NCBI GenBank assembly: GCA_018398765.1
Contig: JAHBMJ010001857.1
Span: forward strand, 2,879 to 25,459
DNA: 22,581 nucleotides
DNA from: Chromera velia
Lineage: Eukaryota; Sar; Chromeraceae
Direction of reading: 5' to 3'
A program made the translations under genes and the position numbers. The notes beneath the pieces were generated by a model. The model saw nothing but the letters and a program-made list of their open reading frames with translations. It searched no databases and was not told where the DNA came from. The number at the start of each line of letters is the position of its first letter. Positions within the stretch are counted from its first letter, which is position 1. Of this stretch, positions 8,201 to 17,984 are shown piece by piece.

Positions 8201-11200
8201 GCAGAGAGAGCACCTCACCCTGTTGACAGAAGCGCTCGATGATAGCTCAGCTGTCTTCAGACTTTCAGAGGAAACGGCGCAAGCGTTAGGGAGTGTGGGG
8301 GCGGCTGTGTCCTCGTTGGCCTCAGCCGTCGATGCACTCTTCCAACGTTTGTCAGAGGCGTGTGGGGAGGGGGACAGGGCCAAGGTGAGAGAGCTGGAGA
8401 GGAGGACGAGCCTGAATTTCCGTCGGGCCTCCGGCGTTACCTCCAGCCAGGTTGCCTCGGCTCTCTACCTGTCGACCTCCATGGAGGCAGGGAAAGTGAA
8501 GAGACGCCGTAGCTCTCTGGTGCTCTCCCAAGCGTACTCAGCAAAGGAGTCACAGCTGTTCGTGAACCCCCTCTCGATCAGTCGTCGGCAGTCCAGAGGG
8601 AGAGTGAGTGCACACCCGGGGGAGTCCGGGGTGCTCTCGAGTGCTCAAATGGACGCACAGGGAGCAGCACGGAGGACTTCATTGCAGGCCGTATCCCTTC
8701 AGTCCGCCGCAGTCCGCGCTGCCCTGTCTGCTCTGAACGACGACCCTTCAGTTGAAATTGAACAGAGTGCGGTGAGCAGTCGGTTGTTGACCTTCGGTCT
8801 CGCTTTTTGGGATTTCGTTTCCCGTCTGTCTTTTGGAAGGGGGGGAAGGACCAGGAGGACCAGGGCTGGGGGGGTCGAAGAGGAAGACGAGGAAAAGGAG
8901 GCGGTGGCTGCATTGGACGATTGTCAGGGTGCAGAGGGAGAGGGGAGCGCTGCCTCCCTCCTGTTGGGCCTGCTGGAAAATTTCTGCGATGCGGTCTGCA
9001 AAATTGGAAGGAATGCCGGAAGCCGCGTAATAAAGGTCAGCCAAAATTCGGCCGGGACGGATTATTGAATCATGACTTTCTCTCCTCTCTTCCCATTTGC
9101 CGAAGGTGTGTGTGCATTAGTGCTGTTCCGAATGAGATCTGAAGTGAGTCCCATGCACCGTCTTCCCACTCATTCTATTCAATGCTGTGTGTGAAATGTG
9201 CAGCGAATCGACAAGCGTGGAGGGAGTGCAGAGGCGAGTGGAGGCATCAGAAGGCCCGGTGTTCCTGTCGCAAGCCATGCAGCAGAGATATCTGTGTCCT
9301 TGGCCAGAAGCGGTTTGAGCCAATCTCTATCTGAATGCTCCCCTCAACTGGTGGCCAGCTTGTCCGATGTCACTCAGGTCCGTCTGTCGTCCTAATAGAT
9401 GTGGAAGAAACACTTGTGTTCTCGCTTTCTTTTTCTTCTCGTGGTCTTCTCATGTATGTCGTCTCTTCCAAACACAAGCTTTTCGTGCAATGGGCTTCAC
9501 TTCATATGTCTGCGGGAGAATGAAGAGGAGAAACTTCCCTCTGTTTATGTGTTTGTATTTGTTATCTGTTTGCATGTCTGCAGACCCTTGCCCTTCTGGA
9601 GACAGCAGCAGGGGCCCCCACCTTCCTTGAGAGAGTGCAGAGAGAGGTGAATGACCCTCTCGTCTCGGGGGTCAGTCAGTCAGTCAGCCAGACAGGCATG
9701 CAGTGTTTGGTTCTTTGCATTTGCCGTGTGCAGGGCTTTTGCGAAAAATAGAAAGTAGAAAGGCTGATCATGTTCTGCTGCCCCGGTTTTGATTCCTTTA
9801 ATGTAGCGATGAGCCTCCGGTCTATTCTTTTGATCAAGCTATCGGTACTCCCCCTGGTGAAGGGGTGGCGTCTCCCGGCTGCGATTCATTCTTCCCTAAT
9901 CTTCACAACCTGGATCTTGTTGTGGTCCTTTTTTTCTGTTGTGCAGTTGGTCGAGGAGAGCTGTCTCCGAGCGCGCGGACTGTCTTCCCTTCCCTCCCGC
10001 CTGCCTCTGCCGGTGGGGCAGCTGTGGTTAGAGGTGCCTGTAGGCGAGGAGGAAGTGACCGGGGGGCAGTCGAGGAGGCGGTCGTTCCTTGGAACCCTCC
10101 TTGGAAGGCGGGAAAGGGGGAAGAATGGGAAAAGCAGAAAGGGGCTGTACGGATCCAGGGAAGGGGAGACCTCGAAGCCCGCCCAGCGGGCGCGTGGGGA
10201 AGTCGCAAACGGGAGGACAGGCGGTTCGGTCCGGGGAGATGCGAAAAGACAACGCAGGTTCTCTATTGAGGTTGGAAAGCGGGCGCTTCAGTTTCCAGAT
10301 TCCGATGCGCTGTTGTTCGACGCTTCTTCTTCTGCTCTCTTCAAGTCAACCGCCCAGTCTCTGGTGGGTTCTCGAGGACAGCAACAGCATGAAGGACGAA
10401 GGAGACTGTCTGAGGGGCGAGTGGAAATTGATTCGCTTGAAGGAGGCGCAGGGGGCGCAGCAGTGGGTCTGCCCTCGTTCACGGCGTCATGTGTGGTAGG
10501 AAAAAGAGACGGCAGGGAGAGAGCGACAGACTCGGTGCAAGGTGGGAGAGAGAGCACAGAGCAGAAACTTATTCGGAGTGCGAGAGACATCTGCACACTC
10601 AGGTGTGTGGTTCCGTCGGGTAGATCAGATTTTATGTTTGTCTCCTCTGTGTCGTCGAAAATTGTAGACTTTTGTTCCTTCTACTGCCACATCGCGAGTT
10701 CAGGCTCGTGACGCGCTGACTTCTTTGCAAAAGGAGTGTGTGTCTTCGAGATCCTCCTGCATTGGCTCTGGCTGTTTTTTCTTTCTGCGGCAAAACTTCT
10801 TCACCCTTTCTCTCTCTCGTGCTTTTTCTCCCTCACCAATCGACGTGGCATTTCTTCCGGTTCACACGAGCGTGCGTGCCTCTCTGTAGGTTGAATGGTC
10901 CCTTAATTGAATTGCATGCATGCAGGCACTGGGTGATGGAGGGAGGTGGGTCCGGGGGAAGCCTTCCTCCCGTCCTTCTTTCAGCAGAGACCAGAGAGAC
11001 TCTTGAAGAATCGCTTCGGAAGTCGCTGATCAGGTGGGTCTTCCTCTCTGCCTCTCTCTGCCTGCCTCCGTGCGTGTGGGCGTGGGTTTGAACGCTGGGG
11101 CGCCTAGAAGCATGCCCACAACTCTTTTTTGCGAATAGAAGAGTTTCCTCGAAAGTTTCTTCAAAGCGGGGAAGGAGCGGAAGCAGCAGGAAATAAATAA

Positions 11201-14200
11201 ATAAAAGGGTTTTCAGAAATGAAGAGTCACTTGTTATGTGGAGAGGAGGGTGAGTTGATCAAACGACTCTCTGTGCATGGCCACGACAGGTGTGTCAGCA
11301 CTTGCTGGACACTCTTGCTCGTCTACCCTCTATGTACCTGCGAGTCTGTCTGTCTGTCTGTCGAACCATAGAGTCTGTCTGTCAGGGATCACGCACGTGA
11401 AATCATTGGAAGAGGTATAGAGCTGACGGCGCTAAAACTCTCGAGATTTTTCGGACCGCCTGCCTGCGTTGTCTGAGTTTTCATATTATTCTTTTTTATT
11501 TTCTGTTTTCGTTCTGTCCTCTTCTACTGTGTTCCTGAAATGAAAGAGGAGGAAATTAAATGGTAAGTCTGTCGTCGTGTGCTTCTGTCTGCAGTTTGGC
11601 GGATGGCGCCAGCTTATCTCTCTTTTTTTCATCATTCCATCAGCCTCTCCAAGCCGCTTTTTCTGGTGAGTCAAGGGGAGACTCAGTTGTTCGTCCTTCC
11701 TTTTGTGTGCAATTGCCTCGCTCTCTTCGCGACGACTTCACAATATGGACAAATGCTTTTCTCTACCTCAGCCGTCCTTTCTGTTTTTTTTTTTTTCATT
11801 TGGTAGAAGCGATAAAGGTGTCTGTTTCGTGTCCATCTCAATTTGTGAAATTAGCGGCACTTGATATTTCTCCCTCCTTGCTGTCCGCCAACGGATTTAG
11901 ACACCCTCCCGCTTTCACTCGGTTTCAGCGATCTTCTGTTCGTGTGTGCGTGATGCAGCTGCGGTGAGAGCCCCCGCCAGCGGCGGCTTCCGTGCGGTGG
12001 AGACGGGAGTATCGGAGCCCTCGCCCCGCACCTCCGCATCGGCTCCCCCGAGGAACACATGCCCCCCCGACAGAGAGAGGCTGATGGCGATGCTGCCCGA
12101 CGTTAGGAGACCCACTGTGATCTTGACGATCGACAGCCCCGAGAAGGCAGCGGCGGCTGCGTTGAGAGCAAGGGAGACAGCCGCGGGGGTTCCTTCGACT
12201 GCGGGACAGGACGGGAGGGAGGGAAGGGGGGAAGAGAACGAAAACAGCTCCTTGAGGTCGGCAGGGGAGACGGGAGTGAGAGTGAGCACCGGTCAGGGTT
12301 CGAATCCTCGCCGCCTTCTTTCTTTGTATGAAGAAGAAAGAGAGGGGGAAGGTGAGGAAAACAGAACCCTCAGAGACAGTAGAGGTTCTTCCCATCATCT
12401 TACACCTGCTCAGGATGGGAGTAGAGGACTGAAGAGCAAGAGCGAGACGTGCACCGAAAATTCGCATCCTCAGAGAGCTCTGCCGTCTTCACTCCAATCA
12501 GAAAGCAGAGAAGACACAAAAGTCATGGAAGGAAATGGTCAGCAGGAGAGAACACAAACAGCCTCCTCTGGTTTGTGGGCCCCCCTTCTCGAGTTCTCCA
12601 GAGAGTCAGCAGGCTCGGAGAGGTCAAGGGAGAGGGACGGGAGTCTGGGGGTGTGTCAGAGTCGGGAGGGTGAGATGATGACGATGATGAGGTCCCCTGT
12701 TGGGCTTTGGACAGAGGGGTTTGACGGGGCCGCAAGCTCGAGGAGTCAGAGGGGTGCCGCGACAGAGTCGGAGAGACTCGAGAGAGGCCTGCAGGTTTGC
12801 GTGCGGGGAAACTCTCTGGGACGGTCTCAGTCTAATGAGGTCTCTGCGGGGGAGGGGGCCCGCTCGAGTCGGGGGGTTGGGGCGAGTGCAGAGCACAACA
12901 TATGGGGTGAGCCTGCAGGAGTACAGAGTCTCGTTGCACGTTCGCGTTCTTCCTCCAGAGGCGTTGGGGGGGAGTTGAATGACCATTGCAGAGGGGGAGG
13001 GAAAGAGAGGGAGAGGGAGGAGATGGGAGTGGTGGGGGGCTGCGTCCTCCCTGTGGACGGCAACGACCCGTGTGCAGCTGGGCCTGCAGAGACTGTGGGG
13101 AGTCCTGGGCCTCTGTCTGAAGGAACTTTAGAAGGCGAGGGGCGGAGGACGACGGGAAGTGTTCTCAGTGAGGCGGGCGGGGCCTTTCCGGCAGCGGTGG
13201 CGGTCAGTGAATGATGAATGGTCCAGGAGGAGGGTTGACGCAAAGTTGGCGTGCATCTTTTTTGCTTTTTGTTTTGAAGCGTAGATTTGCAAAGACTGTG
13301 TGCGCTCTATTGTGTTGGATAAGTTCCGCTTCTTATGTGGCAGTCGTTTGGCCCATTTCGATCGTGTTTCCAGCCGTGTTCCTTTCTTCACACGTGTCTT
13401 TAGCCCTCTTCTCGTTTTTTTCTTTTCAGCATGCCAAGGTTCTTTATGTGGAATTGTGAAGTAGAACACAAACGCAGGAAACGAAGTGTGCAGGCTTCAT
13501 CTCTAAATCTCTGCGTGCAGGCGTTTCGGTCTGAAATTCGGGAGTTTCTCTCGAGACACAAAATCTCCAAAACGCCCCCCGAGTTCCTGTCTCTCCTCTC
13601 AAACGCTCTCTGGGGTCTCATATGCCGTTGTGCGACTCATTTCCTCTTGGAGCCCCCAGCTGTTGATTCTTCGACTTTGAGTGAGGATGGGAGGAGGAAG
13701 AAGCAAAATGCAAAAGAACGGGGGGGGCGGCGACGTCGGCGTTCTTCGTCTTCTTACGCCTGGGGTCCTGATGAGAGCGGTGATGACTTTTTGTCCGGGG
13801 AGGCAGTGGAGGCCCTCGCTCTTCTGTTGACGAAGGTCAAAAGGTCCGTCCGTCCGTCCGTCTGTACTCTCGTCCGCTTCAATTGCATAGAAGCCTCAGA
13901 ATGTGTGGTGCCCCTCCCGATGGATGCTGGACGACAGAGGACACAGCCAGTCATTCATTCATTCATTCATGCATTCATTCATTCATTCATCCATCCATTC
14001 ATTCATTCATTCATTCATTCATTCATTCAATGGCACTGCCTTGTCTCCCATTTGTTCTTTATTTCGGGTACCCAGTCCTGCCTCCCTCTGTCTCTTTCTC
14101 CCTCCCTCCCTTCATCTTTTCCCTCTGTGAGAGAGATGTGCGTGCAGAGAGATCACTGGCCAAAATGCCTACCTGGCGGGAGAGAATAATGTGAGTCATA

Positions 14201-16547
14201 AAGACAGACAGTCATTTCATCGGGTTGACTCCGAATTATTCCTTGTTTTCTGTTGATGTCAGCCTTTCCGGATGAGACCTGGCACTGGAGTGACGGGAGC
14301 TGGAGAAGCCGCTGCAAGTATCAGTGAGAAGGGAAGAAATGGATAAGTCCTGAAAGACGAAAAAGCAATGACGCAGAAAAAAGTGTGTGTGTGTGTGTGT
14401 GTGTGTGTATTGCTTTGCCTTGCTCCCTCCCTCCCTCTCTCCCCCTGCGTCTTTCGCTCTCTCTTTCTCTCCCCCCCCTCTCTCTACATGTGAATGTGTG
14501 CTGCAGGCCGCCTGGAATGCAGAAGCTCGATGGTGGCGTCTGGTCTCCGCCTTCAAGACAAAGAGCGATGAGGTCAGCAGGTGACAGACAGACACGTATG
14601 TATGTATGGATGTATGTATGGATGGATGGATGCCGGCAAAGCCCTCGAGAACTGCTTCCTTTCCGTCCAACAGGTCCAAAGATGGTGGAACTAAGTGTAG
14701 AACTGTGGAATGTTCTCTTGACCAATCATATGGTGAAAGCAGTTTTTCTTCTTTCTGTGCGTGAAAACAGGAATTGGCTGACTCAATTCATCGTGCCCTG
14801 TCCGAGCTGGGTCTGTCCGGGTGCCCCCCGGGGATCGAGACTCAGTCAGGGAGAGGAGCAGAGAGAAGGGACGACTGCGAAGGGGAGAGGGACCTGATGG
14901 GGTCTCTGTCAAGGCTTCTCCTGAGAGGCTCCCTGGCTGTATCCGTGTCCTCAGTTGACGCCTCGGCGGCGCCTCGCATGTCTTTGGGCTCCTCTGCTCC
15001 CCTCGTGAGCGAATCGGGAAACTCAGGGCACAGGAGAGCAGGACAGTTGGAGGACAAGAAAATGGCAAGGGGGGGGCAAGAGGAAGAAAGAGAAGAAAAA
15101 GTAATAAGACAACAAAGAGAGAACGGAGAGAGGCGGCCAGGAAGCTCGACGAGAGGAAGGGGAGAGTGCTTGGATTGCGAGGAAGAGGAGGGGTCTGTGG
15201 GGGGGAGAGAGAAGGAGACCATGCAGATTCTGTTGGAGTCCGTGCACATCCTCTACAGAAGGTCGGTGAGTGAGTGAAAGGGTGGCTGCTTGAGTGAGTG
15301 AGTGAAAGGGTGGCCGAGTGAGTGAGTGAGTGAGTGAGTGAGTGAGTCAGTGAGTGAGTGAGTGAGTCATCTGTGCGATGGATTAATGTGAGTCCTGTGT
15401 GCTCATATGATCGTTGGAAGGAATGTGACACACTTGCGAGAGGGCACGAGGGGCCTGTGAACTTTTATGTGCTGTGCTGGTCCCTGGGGATTTTCTTTCG
15501 TTGAATTCAGATGTGGATGCATAGATGAATAGAACAAACGATCTTGAACGCTGCATGTTCTTTGCATTTATTCATTGATGTCTTTTCTTGCTGCCTTGGG
15601 CAGGGCAGGGATAGAACCAACGAACGAACGATAACGCCAGCAGCCCCTTTGGTCTTTGTTGAACAATTGAGAAACTGGGGGATGGTTGACGCTAAGAAAA
15701 CCATGGACCATGGACCTCGAAGGTCGAGGTGCTCCTTCGTGCATGTGTGCATGTGCGGTCTATTACTGCATGCACCACAGGCATGGTGTTGCATGTCGAG
15801 AGCATGCGACGTGTGTGTCCTGTTTCGGTTTCTCCCTTTCTCGATTTGTGCATTCCATTGATAGACTCGCGTGCATGTGTGTGCATCTGATGATAGACTC
15901 GCGTGCATGTGTGTGCATCTGATGATAGACATGCAGTGTTTTCGTAACAGATGCGACGATAATTCCCTGTGCTCAGATTCTTGCTCATTGCTGTGCTTGA
16001 TCTATTCACTTATGTGATTTTGTCTCTGGTGCAATTACTTTTTGCAGGGGAGGCAAATCTCATGAAAAGCTGTCCGCGATGTTCTCCGAAATTCGGCCGG
16101 TGTTCGCCAATATGTGACGCTTCGATCGTCCCTCTCTTCTCTCCCTCTCTGTCGCCCTCGCAAGTGGCCAACAGAGCGAGCTCAGCCTATTGCCTATCGA
16201 TCGATCAGACTGAGTGCATTCATTGCTTTCCCAAATCTATAGGCCGAGGAGAACGGAATCGCCAAATCCATCGGAAGAAGAAAAGGGGGAAGGTGCAAGC
16301 GGATTTTTTGTCAATCTGGATTCAGCACTGTGAGTGAAATTCATATAATATTTTTCAAAATCATGAAAAGACTCGTCTTGGTCACTTGAGGCCGAGCTCC
16401 AGCATGTATCTATTTCTCTGGCAGACCGACACTTACTCGATCCAGCCTTTCTTTCAGATCTGTGAACAAAAAGATGTATTTTTAAAAAGTTGGGAGCTAG
16501 ACAGGAGGCTCCACAAGATTATGCAGAAAGGAAAGCGGAGCCGATGA
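4877..16547 (+). CDS. Giant 12-exon gene for an unrecognised ~2,444-residue protein
   Basis: Modelled exons: 4877-5299, 5406-9035, 9204-9377, 9584-9646, 9947-10602, 10926-11033, 11595-11665, 11959-13202, 13521-13835, 14507-14572, 14771-15265, 16458-16547. All junctions are GT-AG and keep frame (phases 0,0,0,0,2,2,1,0,0,0,0). The start is the first ATG after an in-frame TGA; the stop is TGA 16545-16547, with AATAAA 165 bp on. The protein alternates helical stretches (for example RLFIPSLILRYTLLLRLRDR in exon 2 and WNAEARWWRLVSAF in exon 10) with long disordered Gly/Ser/Glu/Arg-rich linkers (much of exon 8). No transmembrane segment, signal peptide, catalytic motif or known domain is seen. It could be a large scaffold or trafficking protein, but nothing proves a function. 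Exons 1-10 are well supported by phase, while the C-terminal exon is the weakest part. Confidence 0.72.
5406..9035 (+). CDS. Exon 2 of the giant gene (1,210 codons, single open exon)
   Basis: A 3.63-kb uninterrupted frame begins after cctgcag and ends at aag|GTCAGC, phase 0. If it read through the donor it would stop 10 codons later. The exon mixes hydrophobic helical blocks with Gly-, Ser- and Glu-rich linkers. A run of 11 G at 6114-6124 encodes part of a poly-Gly stretch. A basic Arg/Ser-rich segment lies near 8480-8640 and an acidic Glu/Asp block near 8876-8905. An alternative intron 7410-7612 was considered and rejected because it forces a frame change and early stop. Confidence 0.8.
9204..9646 (+). 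CDS. Exons 3 and 4 of the giant gene (9204-9377 and 9584-9646)
   Basis: Exon 3 (58 codons, after aatgtgcag, donor cag|GTCCGT) is Ser/Arg/Gly-rich. Exon 4 is a 63-base microexon (21 codons, TLALLETAAGAPTFLERVQRE) between tctgcag and GTGAAT. Both have phase 0 at each end, so each could be skipped without a frameshift. Confidence 0.62.
9947..10602 (+). CDS. Exon 5 of the giant gene
   Basis: It begins after a T-rich tract and gtgcag and ends in phase 2 at cag|GTGTGT. It encodes about 219 residues, basic and Gly/Arg/Ser-rich, with a short helical block (SDALLFDASSSALFKSTAQS) that may be folded. Confidence 0.65.
10926..11665 (+). CDS. Exons 6 and 7 of the giant gene (10926-11033 and 11595-11665)
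   Basis: Exon 6 (108 bp) enters and leaves in phase 2: acceptor catgcag inside a GCATGCATGCAG run, donor cag|GTGGGT. Exon 7 (71 bp) enters in phase 2 after tctgcag and leaves in phase 1 at GTGAGT. The joined codons stay open (arginine and serine codons at the junctions). The 561-bp intron between them carries a (GTCT)n run near 11345-11363 and an AAATAAATAAATAAA tract near 11190-11205. Confidence 0.58.
11959..13202 (+). CDS. Exon 8 of the giant gene (disordered, Gly/Ser/Arg/Glu-rich)
   Basis: It enters in phase 1 after gatgcag and leaves in phase 0 at GTCAGT (13203). The roughly 415 codons are mostly low complexity and probably disordered, apart from a short hydrophobic stretch near its start (RRPTVILTIDS). 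Without splicing the frame would end four codons past the donor. Confidence 0.68.
13521..14572 (+). CDS. Exons 9 and 10 of the giant gene (13521-13835 and 14507-14572)
   Basis: Exon 9 enters in phase 0 after cgtgcag. It carries a helical block (FLSRHKISKTPPEFLSLLSN) and then an Arg/Lys-rich stretch. The donor aag|GTCAAA is phase 0; a neighbouring GTCCGT at 13844 is a phase-2 alternative. Exon 10 is 66 bp (AAWNAEARWWRLVSAFKTKSDE), flanked by gctgcag and GTCAGC. Exon 9 ends ALLLTK and exon 10 continues AAWNAE, which reads as one continuous helix. The 671-bp intron between them is almost all microsatellite. Confidence 0.65.
13951..14029 (+). repeat. (ATTC)n tetranucleotide microsatellite with CATC/CATG variants
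   Basis: About 20 units of CATT, interrupted near 13969 (CATG) and 13990-13997 (CATCCATC). It lies in intron 9 of the giant gene. Confidence 0.9.
14384..14480 (+). repeat. (GT)n microsatellite followed by a TC-rich tract
   Basis: An alternating GT run occupies 14384-14408. It is followed by polypyrimidine CCCTCCCTCTC-type DNA to about 14485, leading towards the intron 9 acceptor at 14506. Confidence 0.85.
14596..14631 (+). repeat. (TATG/GATG)n microsatellite
   Basis: Imperfect tetranucleotide repeats (TATG, then GGATGGATGGATG) in intron 10 of the giant gene. Confidence 0.8.
14771..15265 (+). CDS. Exon 11 of the giant gene
   Basis: 165 codons, phase 0 in after aaaacag and phase 0 out at tcg|GTGAGT. 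It starts with a clear helix (ELADSIHRALSELGL), then a charged Glu/Lys/Arg/Gln region that may be coiled coil, and ends with MQILLESVHILYRR. The donor is the first unit of a long GTGA/GAGT repeat. Confidence 0.65.
15266..15369 (+). repeat. (GTGA)n repeat that begins at the exon 11 splice donor
   Basis: Repeated GTGAGTGA units run from the donor GTGAGT itself to 15369, with an interposed duplicated block (GTGAAAGGGTGGC at 15274-15286 and again at 15302-15314) and one CAGT interruption near 15347. Nearly every unit contains a GTGAGT that resembles a splice donor. Confidence 0.85.
15859..15930 (+). repeat. Perfect 32-bp tandem duplication
   Basis: The units 15859-15890 and 15891-15922 are identical, and 8 bases of a third copy follow. 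The unit contains GTGCATGTGTGTGCAT. It lies in the last intron of the giant gene. Confidence 0.92.
16458..16547 (+). CDS. Probable last exon (12) of the giant gene
   Basis: The acceptor is a pyrimidine tract and tttcag at 16457. In phase 0 it gives 29 charged, helical residues (ends KIMQKGKRSR) and a TGA at 16545-16547. Alternatives exist: an acceptor at 16047 gives an almost immediate stop in phase 0, and 15604-15860 is open in phase 0. Choice is by coding appearance and the nearby AATAAA. Confidence 0.42.
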   Translation: MCEQKDVFLKSWELDRRLHKIMQKGKRSR

Positions 16548-16711
16548 AAGAGCTGCAAGCGACCGAATGCTTGTGAGTCAGTAGAGTTTCAAGGAAATTT
16601 ATCTTTCGACTTCGCCTTCGCTTGGACTGCATGAGAGAAGAAGAGCAGAAGAAGCAGCAAGGCAAAACACAAAGCGATCGAGGTCTGCCAAAAGCGGACA
16701 TGCAGGGGATA

Positions 16712-16717
16712 AATAAA
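16712..16717 (+). terminator. Candidate polyadenylation signal of the giant gene
   Basis: AATAAA lies 165 bp after the modelled stop codon, within ATAAATAAAG. No U/GU-rich element was scored. Confidence 0.4.
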
Positions 16718-17984
16718 GAAGGGTCTCTCTTGCTCCGAGTCGGTCAAAGTGCATAGAATTGTTTGTGTCGTCTGCCTGTCTGTTTCTCGTACGTTGTCTG
16801 CCACCGGATGTTCTTTTCCGCCTCAGTTTCGTCTTTTTCTTCGTTGCTGTTGTGCTTTCAAACAAATGAATGTGCTGTAATCGATCGACCCTTTTCTGTT
16901 CTGTTGCTGTCTGGGTGCACACGCGTTGCATGACCTGTCCTGTCCAGATTATGTATAAATACACAATTGAAGTCCAGTGTTTTTCGTCTGACTAATTCAT
17001 CTGTGAAGGAAGACCTGCCTGCCTGCCTGCCTTTTCTGCCGATCTCTCGAGGAGTGAAGAGCCTCCACCGCGATGATACAACTGGCTGAGAAGGAAAGGA
17101 AAGTCGGGTCGGTTGCCTTTTTGTTTTGTTCTGACTGCATGCATGTATGACTGCTGCACGTAATTTAGGGGTGGATTGATGGGCCACTTTTCAATCGTAC
17201 ACTTAATTTGAATGTCCATTTACTGTTCTTTTCTTCCTTCCTGAATTCGCTTTGATCCATGAATTCAATGCAGGAGGGAGGGTCTTCTTCTTCCGTCTTT
17301 AATTCTCAGTATATCGATACTTGAGCATCTCTCGATTTGTCCCGATCGTCACATCGTGCAGTCCTTTTTGCTTCTCATTTCTTTGACTAGTTTCTTTGAA
17401 CTTCTTTCAATTTTATTTTCACGATAAAATGAAGCGAGGGAGGGGGATGGGACTTACCCATTGATCACAGGGTCTTGAAGTACTCAATCATGGGAAAACC
17501 TGGGGGGTGGGGACAGACAGCCTCATACAAGCTCTGTCTGCATGATAAATATAGGTGTGAATGTGATGCGTCTCCCTCAACTTGTCCTCCTTTTTTCCCG
17601 GCCCTTCAATTCCTACACAGGCAGCTAGACTGGTTAGTCACCGTTAGTGCCTCGCTCCGATTTAATTGCTTATGAAGCGATGCTCAAAAACTGTAGACAA
17701 TAAACTTGCATCCTAGCTTGCATCCGAGTCCGAGTCAGTGAATATAGTACGTATACTCAATATGGTAGTTGAAACTGTATGAAACTGCGTCACACTATAG
17801 GCGTCACACAAGATCCTATGACCTCACAACTTTTGTGAGAACCTGCATGTATAATTAGTGATTAGTGATTAGTGGTGCCCTAGAGCACTGTCGCCGTTTT
17901 GTCTTATTATATGACTCTTATAGGGGTGGCCCCCACAAACGGCAAGGGGGTGTAATGCTCCGCCCTGCTAGTAACTCTTGCAAC
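16718..17984. other. Intergenic DNA between convergent genes, no gene recognised
   Basis: Contains only short ORFs, a (CCTG)n run near 17020-17032, a TGCATGCA palindrome at 17137-17144, and AATAAA-like motifs near 17698. A 66-codon ORF at 17475-17675 has no distinctive features and was not called. Confidence 0.5.

Noticed and set aside
7700..8383. Long minus-strand ORF (227 codons) opposite exon 2
   Set aside because: It is antisense to a well-supported plus-strand exon, Ser/Thr/Pro/Ala-rich as expected from the complement of purine-rich coding DNA, and has no splice context or family resemblance.
13430..13520. Earlier acceptor (tttcttttcag at 13429) for exon 9
   Set aside because: In the required phase 0 it gives a TGA within ten codons. 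The TGCAG acceptor at 13520 keeps the frame.
13883..14194. Plus-strand ORF with an IHSF repeat protein
   Set aside because: It is a translation of the (ATTC)n microsatellite in intron 9. An open frame in a tetranucleotide repeat is not evidence of a gene.
13951..15369. Regular repeats as a CRISPR array
   Set aside because: The units are 4 bp with no unique spacers, and the context is eukaryotic introns.
14691..15431. Minus-strand ORF of 246 codons
   Set aside because: It starts in the GTGA microsatellite (THSLTHSLTHS) and runs antisense to exon 11. It is a repeat and composition artefact.
16048..16329. Candidate exon after tttgcag with a GTGAGT donor
   Set aside because: It is open only if entered in phase 1, and no upstream exon ending in phase 1 could be found. 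In phase 0 it stops after five codons. It remains a possible alternative 3' end.
17475..17675. 66-codon plus-strand ORF in the intergenic region
   Set aside because: No repeats, motifs, splice partners or composition shift support it.
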